Positions 9,704-18,792 of a DNA stretch of 64,000 nt are shown one piece after another. Location of the stretch: positions 1 to 64,000 of the forward strand of contig JAJDCQ010000135.1 in assembly GCA_029260755.1 (NCBI GenBank), given 5' to 3'. This DNA comes from Planctomycetota bacterium (GTDB taxonomy: Bacteria; Planctomycetota; J058; JAJDCQ01). The notes beneath the pieces are model-generated. The model had not been told where the DNA came from. It was given only the letters and a program-made list of their open reading frames with translations, and searched no databases. Numbering within the stretch: the first letter of the stretch is position 1; every line of letters starts with the position of its first letter. Both the position numbers and the translations under genes were made by a program.

Positions 9704-10185
9704 GTGCGAGTTGCCAGGGTCCGGGTTCATTGCCATTGCGCGCGATCGGTCCAGGACCACCCCCCCCGCGAGCACTGCCACACCATCCGGCCACCCGTTT
9801 GCGATCTCACCCCCCGTGGACGACATCGGCCGAAACCGTTCCCAATCCGGCGCCCATTCGCTTCATCAGCGAGAACGGCGTGCGCGCCATCCGGTCCAGG
9901 TTCCTTCCCGGAACCTGAAGGCCCGGAAGACGCGTGACATTTCTCTGACACAGATTGCCGTTTTACCTTGCTGTGACGGAGTTTGCGCGCCAGACCGGGG
10001 TCCCGAAGCCCGTCGTCTTCATGAGGGGAATTCACGCGAGAGAGAGACCGCTCTCCTTTCCGGAGAGCGTGTCGCCCCGACGACCGATCCGCGCGCGCCG
10101 CGTCTTCGGCCAGCCCGTTCCGGGGCCGGTCGAGGTCGAGGTCTGCCTGGTGAGGCGACGGGATCGATGGGACCAGGAGACTCCG
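9704..10185. other. Long leader region upstream of the lipoprotein esterase
   Basis: About 480 bases with no supported gene. The segment around 9940-9990 is lower in G+C than its surroundings (ACATTTCTCTGACACAGATT, then TTTTACCTTGCTGTGACGG) and is the likeliest promoter zone, but I cannot define -35 and -10 boxes with confidence. Confidence 0.35.
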
Positions 10186-11394
10186 ATGGGGGTGAATCGT
10201 AACGCTCGGGTAGGGATGTGGACGCGCCGCGCCGTGGGTGTCGCGGCGGCGATCGCACTCGTCCTTCCGCTCGCAGCGGGTTGCAGCAGTGGATCTCGTG
10301 GCTCCGGCTCGGCGTCGAGCGGGGGCACGATCAGCGGGCCGATCGGCGGTGGGCCGGGGACGAACGGGAACACGATCCCGGCGATCACCTCGAGCGCGCC
10401 GGTGACGGCCCAGGTAGGCCAGCCCTACCAGTACAATGTCGCGGCGAACGACGCGGACGGCGATCCGCTCGGCTACACGCTCGCCGTCTCACCCGCGGGC
10501 ATGGTGATCGACGCGCAGACGGGCGCGATCACCTGGACGCCCGCCGCCGGCCAGGAAGGCCAGCATCCGGTCACGGTCGTCGTGAACGACGGGACCGACT
10601 CGATCAACCAGGACTTCGTCGTCGTGGTCACGGCGGCCACGAGCAGCGGCGGCGGTGGGACCGGCGGCGGTGGCACGGGCACGGGCGGTGGCGGGACCGG
10701 CGGCGGCGGCGGGGCGACCAACCCGAACGCCAGCGGCGGCTCCGGCGGCGGCAGCCAGGGTCAGGTCGTCTCCCACAACTTCACGTCGGGCCAGAGCTCG
10801 TCGCGCTACTGGACCTACGTCCCGACGAGCTACGTCGACGGCGGCGCGGCGCTTCCGGTCGTGGTCGCGATGCACGGCCAGGGCGACGTCGGTCGCAGCA
10901 TGTGCCAGCTCTGGCAGCAGACGGCCGAGGCGAACGACGTCATCGTCGTCGCTCCCGACGATGCGGATCAGAGCGGCTCCTGGAACTTCGGCGACGACGT
11001 CGCGTGGGTCGGCGCGGTGATGACCGAGGTCGGAACCCGCTGGAACATCGACGAGAAGCGGCGTCATCTCTGGGGCTTCTCGGCGGGCGCCCACTGGACG
11101 CTCGCGATCGGCCTCGCCAACGCCAACTTCTTCGCCTCGATCGGCGCCACGTCGGGCACGCTCACGAGCGCGCAGCAGATCGGCGTCTGGCCGAACCAGG
11201 TCCAGCGGCAGATCCCGGTCGCCCTCGCCAGCGGCGACCAGGATCCGAACCTGCCCGGCGTCCGGGCGGCGCGTGACGCGCTCAACGGCGCCGGCCACCA
11301 GGTCTTCTACGAGGAGTTCAACGGGGGCCACACCGTCACGCCGGCGGTGGTGGACAACGCCTGGACGTTCATGGAACCGTTCCAGGCGCCCTGA
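10186..11394 (+). CDS. Lipoprotein esterase, PHB-depolymerase-like, with Ig/cadherin-like domain
   Basis: A 402-residue surface protein. Lipobox LAAGC (cysteine about 28) predicts a lipoprotein after the signal sequence. Residues about 65-150 form a He_PIG-type Ig/cadherin-like domain (VGQPYQYNVAANDADGDPL, then GAITWTPAAGQEG). A glycine-rich linker (about 150-200) joins it to an LpqC/PHB-depolymerase-like esterase domain with nucleophile elbow GFSAGA near 296, an aspartate in ASGDQDPN and a histidine in NGGHTV near the C-terminus. It probably hydrolyses ester bonds in polymers or feruloylated glycans outside the cell; the substrate is not determinable. CAGGAG at 10174-10179 supports the ATG chosen. 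Confidence 0.82.
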   Translation: MGVNRNARVGMWTRRAVGVAAAIALVLPLAAGCSSGSRGSGSASSGGTISGPIGGGPGTNGNTIPAITSSAPVTAQVGQPYQYNVAANDADGDPLGYTLAVSPAGMVIDAQTGAITWTPAAGQEGQHPVTVVVNDGTDSINQDFVVVVTAATSSGGGGTGGGGTGTGGGGTGGGGGATNPNASGGSGGGSQGQVVSHNFTSGQSSSRYWTYVPTSYVDGGAALPVVVAMHGQGDVGRSMCQLWQQTAEANDVIVVAPDDADQSGSWNFGDDVAWVGAVMTEVGTRWNIDEKRRHLWGFSAGAHWTLAIGLANANFFASIGATSGTLTSAQQIGVWPNQVQRQIPVALASGDQDPNLPGVRAARDALNGAGHQVFYEEFNGGHTVTPAVVDNAWTFMEPFQAP

Positions 11395-11472
11395 CGGCCC
11401 CCACCGGGCTCGCCCGGCCGGCCGACCACGGTCGATCGGACGGGCCCGGCGATCGGTCTTTCCTCAGCCGGA

Positions 11473-11516
11473 GCACCGGATGTCTGGCGAGAGGCATCCG
11501 GTGCCCCGGCGCCTTT
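11473..11516 (+). terminator. Hairpin terminator after the esterase gene
   Basis: GCACCGGATG (11473-11482) pairs perfectly with CATCCGGTGC (11495-11504) and is followed by a short T-run at 11513-11516. The T-run is nine bases from the stem, so termination may be weak. Confidence 0.5.
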
Positions 11517-11642
11517 TCGTACGCGCGGCTCCCGTCGAACCCGTCGGGGTCCCGTCCGGTTGCCCAGCGCTCCCCGAGATGCTAGAAAGTCCGTTTCCCG
11601 CCGCGTTTCCGGCGGCGGACGACTCTCGGGGGATCGGCCCGC

Positions 11643-12728
11643 GTGCTCCTAGCGATCGTTCTTCTCCTGGCCGGCCTGGTGATCCTCACCGCCGGGGCCG
11701 AGCTCATGGTCAAGGGCGCTGCGACCGTGGCGTTCCGCTGGGGCATCAGCCCGCTCGTCGTCGGCCTGACGATCGTCGGCTGCGGCACCTCGGCCCCCGA
11801 GATGGTCGTCAGCATCTACGCGGCCCTCACGCCTCCCGAGGTGGTGGATGGGGTCGTCAAGAGCCAGCTCGAGCTCAGCATCGGCAACATCCTCGGCTCG
11901 AACATCGCCAACGTCGGCCTCGTCCTGGGGATCGCGGCGCTCATCCGGCCGATCAAGGTGACCGTCCGCACCGTCAAGAAGGAGATGCCGATCGCGCTCG
12001 CGGCCATGTTCACCGTCTGGCTGTTCGCGTGGGGTGGCCGTTTCGACCGCTGGGAGGGGATCATCCTCCTCGGCGGCTTCGCGCTGTTCCTCCTCTACTG
12101 CGTCCGCACGGCCAAGACCGAGGCCGAGGTCGAGGTCGAGTCGACCACCCCGACGACCTACCCGTGGCTCTTCCTCGTCCTCGGCGTGATCGGCCTCGTC
12201 GGCGGCGCCTACCTCTTCGTCGAGAGCGCCACCTCGATCGCCCGCGACCTCGGCGTCAGCGACCGGGTGATCGGCCTCTCGATCGTCGCCATCGGCACCT
12301 CGCTCCCCGAGCTCGCCACGAGCGTCGTCGCGACCCTCCGCGGCCAGGACGACATCAGCGTCGGGAACATCATCGGCTCGATCATGTTCAACAGCCTCCT
12401 CGTCCTGGGGTCCGTCGCGACGATCGCACCCGACGACATCGCGAGCACCGTCGCGAACGTCGACGTCCCCGTGATGGTCGGCGTCACCCTCGCGTCGTTC
12501 CCGCTCATGTGGCTCGGCTTCGACATCAACCGGCTCGAAGGCGCGGCGATCCTGCTCATGTACATCACCTACATGACCTGGGTCGGCTACACCGAGCTCG
12601 TCACGCCCAAACCGGCGGCCCCGCCGGGAGCGGGCGTGGACGGATCGGGGGCGCTCGTCCTCCCCGACGATCCGCAGGAGGACCGCGCGCTCGCCTGGAC
12701 CCTCACGACCGCCCCATCGACGGCCTGA
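11643..12728 (+). CDS. Sodium/calcium exchanger family (CaCA, YrbG-like) protein
   Basis: A 361-residue inner-membrane antiporter with the duplicated CaCA fold. Alpha-repeat 1 shows GCGTSAPEMVVS and GNILGSNIANVGLVLG. Alpha-repeat 2 shows AIGTSLPELATSV and GNIIGSIMFNSLLVLG. About ten hydrophobic helices are visible. Family members exchange Ca2+, or other cations, for Na+, K+ or H+. GTG 11643 begins immediately before the first helix. It is followed after 7 bases by trkA, so calcium/sodium and potassium handling probably share one transcript. The 40-residue C-terminal tail is hydrophilic and not part of the fold. Confidence 0.88.
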   Translation: MLLAIVLLLAGLVILTAGAELMVKGAATVAFRWGISPLVVGLTIVGCGTSAPEMVVSIYAALTPPEVVDGVVKSQLELSIGNILGSNIANVGLVLGIAALIRPIKVTVRTVKKEMPIALAAMFTVWLFAWGGRFDRWEGIILLGGFALFLLYCVRTAKTEAEVEVESTTPTTYPWLFLVLGVIGLVGGAYLFVESATSIARDLGVSDRVIGLSIVAIGTSLPELATSVVATLRGQDDISVGNIIGSIMFNSLLVLGSVATIAPDDIASTVANVDVPVMVGVTLASFPLMWLGFDINRLEGAAILLMYITYMTWVGYTELVTPKPAAPPGAGVDGSGALVLPDDPQEDRALAWTLTTAPSTA

Positions 12729-12735
12729 CCCGCGG

Positions 12736-14073
12736 ATGCACATCCTCATCTGCGGCGCCGGCGAGGTCGGGACCCACACGGCCGAGGTCCTCGACGAGTC
12801 GGGCCACGACATCACCGTCATCGATACCGACGAGGATCGGCTCGCCAAGATCAACGAGTCGATGGACGTCCGCACGTTCCAGGGCAACTGCGCCAACGCG
12901 GACATCCTGCGTGAGGCCGGCGCGGAGGGCGCCGACGCGATCGTCGCCGCCGTCGACAGCGACGAGGTGAACCTGCTGACGGCGGCCGTCGCGCGCGGCA
13001 TCGGCGTCAAGAAGGCGATCGCCCGGGTCCACCACAGCGCCTACTTCGAGCAGCGAGGCCTCGACTACCAGAGCCACCTCGGGATCGCCCAGCTGATCTG
13101 CCCGGAGTACTCGACCGCCCTCGCGATCGCCGACACCGTCTGCAACCCCGGCGCCCTCGCGATCGAGAGCTTCGCCCGCGGGCGGATCGAGATGCAGGAG
13201 TTCGCCGTCAGCGACGGCGCGCCGGCGGTCGGCAAGCCGCTCAAGGATGTCAGCTTCCCGCCCGGCACCCGGCTCGCGGCGATCACGCGCGACCACCAGG
13301 CGTTCCTTCCCGAGGCCTCGACCGTCGTGCAACCGGGCGACGTCGTCGTCCTCGTCGGCAACGCGAGCGTGTTCGAACGCGCGCTCGGCCTCTTCCACCT
13401 CGAGGAGGCCGGGCGCCGCCGGCTCGTGATCATGGGGGGCTCGCCGACGGCGGTCTGGGTCGCGCGCGAGCTCAAGGGCAAGTTCTCGATCAGGATCTTC
13501 GAGACCGACCGAGCGCGGGCGGAGAGCATCGCCGAGAAGCTCGACTGGGTCACCGTGATCAACGCCGATCCGATCGACCCGTCCGTCTTCCTCGAGGAGC
13601 ACATCTCGCGGGCGAGCGCGTTCGTGGCGCTCCTCGACGACGACGAGCACAACATCCTCGCCTGCGCCTACGCGAAGAGCATGGGCGTCCCCGAGGTGAT
13701 CGCGATCGCGCAGCGACAGACCTTCCTCCATCTGCTGCATCACATCGGGATCGACCACGTCTTCAGCCCGCGCCGGACGGCGGCGCGCGAGATCGCCCTC
13801 GCCCTCGACGAGAGCCCGCTCGTGCGGATGGCGAGCCTGGCGGAAGGCATCATCGACGCCTACCGCGTCCGGGTCGGGCGCCGCGCGCCGGTGAGCCTCA
13901 AGCCGTTGAAGGAGGTGCCGCTCTCGCCCGACTGGATGGTCGCCGCCGTCCAGCACGGAGACCAGGTTCGCGTGCCGGTGGCGAACGACTCGCTCCAGGC
14001 GGGCGACATAGCGCTGGTGATCGGGCGGGACGGCCAGGAGAAGAAGCTGAAGAAGCTCTTCGCGCTCAAGTGA
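12736..14073 (+). CDS. trkA: Trk potassium uptake regulatory subunit TrkA
   Basis: A 445-residue peripheral protein with duplicated RCK modules: N1 (MHILICGAGEVGTHTAEVL, a Rossmann GxGxxG), C1 (about 140-220), N2 (RRLVIMGGSPTAVWVARELK, about 230) and C2 (about 365-445). It binds NAD(H)/ATP and gates the TrkH channel. In the second module the Rossmann glycines are altered (GGSPTA), which is common in TrkA. Its last codon and stop overlap the GTG of trkH by four bases. Confidence 0.95.
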   Translation: MHILICGAGEVGTHTAEVLDESGHDITVIDTDEDRLAKINESMDVRTFQGNCANADILREAGAEGADAIVAAVDSDEVNLLTAAVARGIGVKKAIARVHHSAYFEQRGLDYQSHLGIAQLICPEYSTALAIADTVCNPGALAIESFARGRIEMQEFAVSDGAPAVGKPLKDVSFPPGTRLAAITRDHQAFLPEASTVVQPGDVVVLVGNASVFERALGLFHLEEAGRRRLVIMGGSPTAVWVARELKGKFSIRIFETDRARAESIAEKLDWVTVINADPIDPSVFLEEHISRASAFVALLDDDEHNILACAYAKSMGVPEVIAIAQRQTFLHLLHHIGIDHVFSPRRTAAREIALALDESPLVRMASLAEGIIDAYRVRVGRRAPVSLKPLKEVPLSPDWMVAAVQHGDQVRVPVANDSLQAGDIALVIGRDGQEKKLKKLFALK

Positions 14074-15611
14074 GCTACCGCTTCGTCCTCAACCAGTTCG
14101 GCCTCCTCGTCGTCGTCCTGAGCGCCATCCTCGGCCTGATGGCCCTCTGGAGCGCCGCCGAGCTCGCCTTCGGTGACGCGCGCGAGTGGCCCGCCCTCTG
14201 GGCGCTCCTCGCGAGCGCGGCGGCCGGCGCCGGCCTCGGCGGCGGCCTCTGGGCGGTGACGCGGCGCAACCGCGGCCGGCTCGGTCGGCGCGAGGCGTTG
14301 CTCCTGGTCGCGATGAGCTGGCTCATCGGCGCCGCGCTGTGCGCCGCGCCGTACCTGATCTGGGCGCATCTCTCCGAGGACGCCGGCCCCGAGCACCCGT
14401 TCCGCTCCTTCGTCGACTGCTACTTCGAGTCGATGAGCGGGCTCACCACGACCGGCGCCACGATCCTCTCCGACATCCCCCCGATCCCGCGGAGCATCCT
14501 CCTCTGGCGAGCGATGACCCACTGGCTCGGCGGGATCGGGATCGTCGTCCTCTTCGTCGCGGTGCTGCCGAGCCTCGGGGTCGGCGGCAAGAAGCTCTTC
14601 CGGGTCGAGGCGCCCGGGCCGTCGCCCGAGGGCGTGCGGCCGCACATCCGCGAGACGGCGCGGGCGCTCCTCGGGATCTACGTCGGGCTGACGGTGACCG
14701 AGATCGTCGTCCTGAAGCTCGTCGGCCTCGACTGGTTCGACGCCCTCTGCCACACCCTCGCCACCCTCGCGACCGGCGGCTTCAGCACCCACAACGCGAG
14801 CATCGGTCACTTCGAGGGGAGCTCCGTCCACGTCGTCATCATCATCTTCATGTTCCTGGCCGGGGTGAACTTCTCCCTCTACTACCAGCTCGTGAAGGGG
14901 CGCGTCGGGAGCGTCTGGCGCGACACCGAGCTGCGCGTCTACGTCGGGTTCGTCGTCCTCGGGAGCGCGATCGTCACCCTCTCGATCCTGAACACGCCGA
15001 TCGTCCTGACGAGCGGCGAGACGGTCGGACCGTCGGCGGGGATGGCCGCGCGCGAGGGCGTCTTCGCCGTCCTGACCGTCCAGACGACGACCGGCTTCTG
15101 CTCGGGCGACTTCGACAGGTGGCCCTTCGTCGCGAAGGCCACCCTCCTCGCGCTCATGTTCGTCGGCGGGAGCGCGGGCTCGACAGCCGGCGGGATCAAG
15201 GTCATTCGGATCTGGATCGCGATCAAGGTGATGTGGGGGGAGATCGAGAAGGCGTTCCGCCCGAACGTGATCCGGCCCCTGCGGATCGGCCGGACGACGA
15301 TCGACGCCGACCTGCGCCTCGGCACCCTCGCCTACGTGCTCGGCATCGTCATCCTGTTCGGCGTCGGCGGCGGGCTGATCATGATGCTCGAGCCGCCCGA
15401 GTCCGGGTGCGACTTCACCACCGCCTCGACCGCGAGCGCCGCGACGCTCCTCAACATCGGTCCCGGTCTCCACAAGGTCGGCGCGACCCAGAACTACGGC
15501 TGGTTCACCGCGGGCAGCAAGGCCGTCATGTGCGTCCTGATGGCGATCGGTCGGCTCGAGGTGTTCGCGATCCTGGTGCTGTTCCAGCCGCACTTCTGGC
15601 GCGACGACTAG
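14070..15611 (+). CDS. trkH: Trk potassium uptake channel subunit TrkH
   Basis: A 513-residue integral membrane protein of the TrkH/KtrB superfamily. The four pore loops are recognisable: TTTGATI (about 127), ATGGFSTH (about 232), TTTGFCSGD (about 340) and the fourth, degenerate SAATLLNIGPG (about 455). A positively charged KVIRIW segment follows the third repeat, where the gating loop is found in TrkH. It conducts K+ under control of TrkA. The GTG start is within the trkA stop (GTGA), arguing for coupled translation and stoichiometric assembly. Confidence 0.95.
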   Translation: MSYRFVLNQFGLLVVVLSAILGLMALWSAAELAFGDAREWPALWALLASAAAGAGLGGGLWAVTRRNRGRLGRREALLLVAMSWLIGAALCAAPYLIWAHLSEDAGPEHPFRSFVDCYFESMSGLTTTGATILSDIPPIPRSILLWRAMTHWLGGIGIVVLFVAVLPSLGVGGKKLFRVEAPGPSPEGVRPHIRETARALLGIYVGLTVTEIVVLKLVGLDWFDALCHTLATLATGGFSTHNASIGHFEGSSVHVVIIIFMFLAGVNFSLYYQLVKGRVGSVWRDTELRVYVGFVVLGSAIVTLSILNTPIVLTSGETVGPSAGMAAREGVFAVLTVQTTTGFCSGDFDRWPFVAKATLLALMFVGGSAGSTAGGIKVIRIWIAIKVMWGEIEKAFRPNVIRPLRIGRTTIDADLRLGTLAYVLGIVILFGVGGGLIMMLEPPESGCDFTTASTASAATLLNIGPGLHKVGATQNYGWFTAGSKAVMCVLMAIGRLEVFAILVLFQPHFWRDD

Positions 15612-15623
15612 ACGGGAACGGGC

Positions 15624-16238
15624 ATGACCGACCGAACCGAACACACCACCAACGACCCGGCCGAGGCGAAGGGCCGACCGCCGACCGCGCAAGACGGCGG
15701 CAGCGTCCGCTCCGAGAGCCTCTTCGGCATCGGGTTCGTCCGGAGCGTCGGCGCGGCGGTGCTGGCCGTCGGCTACGGGATCTGGACGTTGACGTCCTTC
15801 GATGATGGCGGCCTCGCCGCCCTCCCCCATCCGGGCTGGCTCGCCGCCGGGCTGACCGCGCTCCTCGGCGGGTGCCTCGTCTGGCAGCGGCGCATCCGCG
15901 ACCTGGTCGCCCTCGGCCTGGCCGCGACCGGAGCACTCGTGTGGGCGCTCGGAGCGGCGGTCGACACGTCGAGCGCGTCGCTCGGCTCCGCCCTCGCCGC
16001 CGGGATCGCGTCGACGCTGGCGCTGCTGATCGCGGTTCCCGAGCTCGTCCTCGGGCTCGTTCTGGGCTTCGACCCGAACGGTCTGAGCGAGGCGCGCGAA
16101 GCGTGGGACGAGGCCGGGCGTCCGAGGAAGCGTCGGCGCGGACGACGAAGGGTCGCAGCCAAAGACGACGCAGCCAACCACGACGCGGACGGCGACGACG
16201 CCGACGACGCAGCAAAGAGGCCGACCGCGACGAAGTAG
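15624..16238 (+). CDS. Small four-helix membrane protein with charged tail
   Basis: A 204-residue protein starting 13 bases after trkH. It has a hydrophilic N-terminus, about four hydrophobic segments (34-54, 63-85, 89-110 and 115-145), then a basic patch (RKRRRGRRR, about 172) and an Asp/Ala-rich tail. I recognise no family. Its position suggests a role linked to the Trk/CaCA transporters. It ends 14 bases from the convergent dctM stop. Confidence 0.65.
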   Translation: MTDRTEHTTNDPAEAKGRPPTAQDGGSVRSESLFGIGFVRSVGAAVLAVGYGIWTLTSFDDGGLAALPHPGWLAAGLTALLGGCLVWQRRIRDLVALGLAATGALVWALGAAVDTSSASLGSALAAGIASTLALLIAVPELVLGLVLGFDPNGLSEAREAWDEAGRPRKRRRGRRRVAAKDDAANHDADGDDADDAAKRPTATK

Positions 16239-16252
16239 CGACTCGAGACGCG

Positions 16253-17734
16253 TCAGTCCCCGTCGTCGCCGTCCGCGTCGTCGTCGTCCCAGTCGTCATC
16301 GTCATCGTCGCCCATGATGTCGCCGAACCCCGCGCGCTTCATCAGGTCATCCATCGCCCCGCCCGTCGATGGAACATCGTCGTCGTCCTCGTCCGCCCCC
16401 TCCAACGAGGGCTCCGGCGGCGACGGGAACGGTTGCCAGAACGGCTTGCCCTCGAGCAGATTCACCGGGCCCATCGAGACGGTCGGAACGTAGGTGACGA
16501 TCACGACGGCGACGAGGAGCAACCCGGCGAACGGGACGACGCTCCTGATCACGTCGCCGAGCGGCTTCTCGAAGATCTGGCTCGAGACGAAGAGGTTGAG
16601 CCCGAGCGGCGGCGTGAGGTAGCCGAGCTCGAGGTTGACGATGAAGATGATCCCGAGGTGAATCGGGTCGATGCCCAGCCCCGCCGCGATCGGAACGAGG
16701 AGCGGGACCAGGATCATGATCGCGCTCATGATGTCCATGAAGCAGCCGACGAGCAGGAGCAGCACGTTCAGGACGAGGAGGAAGGCGACCGGACCGAGGT
16801 CCAGGCTCGCCACCCACGCCGCGGCCGCCTGCGGCACCTCGAGCTCGCCGAGGAGGGCGTTCAGCCCGAACGCCATCACGAAGATCACGAGCAGGCTGCC
16901 CATGAGGGCCGCCGCCTCGGCGCAGACGCTCGGGAGGTCGTCGAGCTGGAGCTGCCGGTGGACGAAGACCTCGATCACCAGGGCGTAGACGACGCTGACG
17001 GCCGCCGCCTCGGTCGCGGTGAAGATGCCCGAGTAGATCCCGCCTAGGATCACGAACGGCAGCAGGATCGCCCAGACGCCCTCGCCGAGCGCCTCCTTGA
17101 TGACGGCCGCAGACGGGCGGGTGAGGCTCTCGCCGCGGAGCTTCCCGGTGACGACGCAGTAGCCGCCGAGCAGCAGCCCGATGAGGATCCCCGGCCCGAC
17201 GCCGGCGAGGAAGAAGCTCTCGATCTGGATCCCGCCGGCGAAGATCGCGTAGACGATCATCGGGATGCTCGGCGGGATCAGGATCCCGAGCGTCCCCGCG
17301 CTCGTCACCAGACCGGTGGAGAACCGGTCCGAGTACCCCTGCTTCATCAGCGCGGGATACATCACCGACCCGATCGTGATCACCGTGACCGGGCTGCTGC
17401 CGCTGATCGCCGCGAAGAACATGCACGCGCCGACGGTGGCGACGCCGAGGCCGCCGGGCACGAAGCCGACGAACGCCTTCGCGACGTCGACGAGCCGGGA
17501 CGAGATCGCCCCGCGGCTCATGATCGTCCCCGAGAGGACGAAGAACGGGATCGCGAGGAGCGGCGGCTTGTCGGTCAGCCGCCGGATCTCCTCCATGAGC
17601 GGCGCCTTGAACGGGTCGCCCGACTCGCCGCCGAGGACGTAGCCCGCGACGGTCGCGATCCCGATGACGACGAACAGCGGCACCCGGAGGAGCAGCAGGA
17701 CGATGAGGATCGCCACGATGAGGAGCCCGCTCAC
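16253..17734 (-). CDS. dctM: TRAP transporter large permease DctM with acidic C-terminal tail
   Basis: A 493-residue membrane protein with the DctM fold: VVIGIATVAGYVLG, FFVLSGTIMSRG, GPGILIGLLLGGYCV and FMDIMSAIMILVPLLVP motifs and about 12 helices. It forms the Na+-driven translocation channel with DctQ. GTG 17734 overlaps the dctQ stop by four bases. Oddly, about 55 extra residues after the last helix end in a run of aspartates with few interruptions. Typical DctM stops soon after the last helix, so this tail is a lineage-specific addition. Confidence 0.93.
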   Translation of the reverse strand: MSGLLIVAILIVLLLLRVPLFVVIGIATVAGYVLGGESGDPFKAPLMEEIRRLTDKPPLLAIPFFVLSGTIMSRGAISSRLVDVAKAFVGFVPGGLGVATVGACMFFAAISGSSPVTVITIGSVMYPALMKQGYSDRFSTGLVTSAGTLGILIPPSIPMIVYAIFAGGIQIESFFLAGVGPGILIGLLLGGYCVVTGKLRGESLTRPSAAVIKEALGEGVWAILLPFVILGGIYSGIFTATEAAAVSVVYALVIEVFVHRQLQLDDLPSVCAEAAALMGSLLVIFVMAFGLNALLGELEVPQAAAAWVASLDLGPVAFLLVLNVLLLLVGCFMDIMSAIMILVPLLVPIAAGLGIDPIHLGIIFIVNLELGYLTPPLGLNLFVSSQIFEKPLGDVIRSVVPFAGLLLVAVVIVTYVPTVSMGPVNLLEGKPFWQPFPSPPEPSLEGADEDDDDVPSTGGAMDDLMKRAGFGDIMGDDDDDDWDDDDADGDDGD

Positions 17735-18756
17735 AGGAGCTCCTTCTTCTCGGGCGGCCGCGGGTTGACCAGGTGGTCGACCGTCGCCGCGCCGAACCGC
17801 AGCGCCATGAGCGAGAAGGCGGTCGCCGCGGCGGCCGTGATCGTCCACGCCGGCAGGCGTGTCGACGGACGGACCTCGCCGCCGGGGAGGTCGACGGTGA
17901 CGATCTGGTTCACGGCCAGGATCACGATGTAGCCGCAGAACGCGGCCGTGACGCCCAGCCCGGCGGCGGAGGTCCAGGGAACCGCGGGCCTCGGGACGGC
18001 CTTCGCGAGCGCCTCGACGAAGATGTGCTTGCCCTCCCGCGTCGCGAGGCTGCCCCCGAGGAAGGCGACCCAGGCGAGGAGGATGAGCGACAGCTCCTGA
18101 CTCCAGATGTACTTCGACGGCAGCTTCGGGCAGAGGATCAGCCCGAGGGCGCCGAGGGCGCCGGCGACCGCGACGCCCGACCACCGGCGATGGCGGGCCG
18201 CCACGAACGCGTAGCCGGCGACCGACGCGAGGAGAAGGGTGAGGCAGACCCAGCGGCTGGGGACGTCGACGACGAACCGGGCGAAGGCGTAGCCCGCCAC
18301 CAGCAGCCCGACGCCCGCGCCCGCGCCGAGCCCCCACGACCACGGCCGCTCACGCTTCCGCTGGATCGACGCCGAGAGGATGATGCCCGCCGCGAACGTC
18401 ACCGCCGCGAGGATCGCCGGACCGACCCAGTCGTTCAGGAACGCGGCAGCGCCGGAGCCGAGCTCGAAGAAGAGGCCGAGGAGGCTGGCGAGCTTCGTGC
18501 CGATCTTGCTCTCCGGCGAGGAGAACGACCGATCGACGATGTCGAGGGAGACGGTCGCCGTCATCGCGAGGAGCGCCGCGGTGATGAACGCCTTCTCGAC
18601 CGCGTGGACGCCGTCGTCGACGATCGAGGCGAGCCGCGGCAGCGGCGCGCGCGCCAGGCGCTCCGCTCGCTCACGCCACGGAAGCGCCTCGTCGGCGCTC
18701 GCCGCGGCGGCCAGCGCGGTGGACCGCTCGGCGGCGGATCGCTCGACGAATCCCAT
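17731..18756 (-). CDS. dctQ: TRAP transporter small permease DctQ, oversized
   Basis: A 341-residue protein, about twice the usual 160-180. The DctQ signature is split: N-terminal helix VEKAFITAALLAMTATVSLD (about 52) and the later WSQELSLILLAWVAFLGG then REGKHIFVEAL (about 220-255). Between them about 130 residues with four extra hydrophobic helices are inserted. A similar enlargement is known in some TatT-associated TRAP systems. The start ATG 18756 is 36 bases after dctP. Confidence 0.85.
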   Translation of the reverse strand: MGFVERSAAERSTALAAAASADEALPWRERAERLARAPLPRLASIVDDGVHAVEKAFITAALLAMTATVSLDIVDRSFSSPESKIGTKLASLLGLFFELGSGAAAFLNDWVGPAILAAVTFAAGIILSASIQRKRERPWSWGLGAGAGVGLLVAGYAFARFVVDVPSRWVCLTLLLASVAGYAFVAARHRRWSGVAVAGALGALGLILCPKLPSKYIWSQELSLILLAWVAFLGGSLATREGKHIFVEALAKAVPRPAVPWTSAAGLGVTAAFCGYIVILAVNQIVTVDLPGGEVRPSTRLPAWTITAAAATAFSLMALRFGAATVDHLVNPRPPEKKELL

Positions 18757-18792
18757 CAGGCGCTCCCGTGAAGGACGGCGCGGACGCCCGTC

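Noticed and set aside
16347-17426. Second long minus-strand frame inside dctM
   Set aside because: Arg/Pro/Ala-rich shadow frame. The DctM frame has all family motifs and membrane helices.
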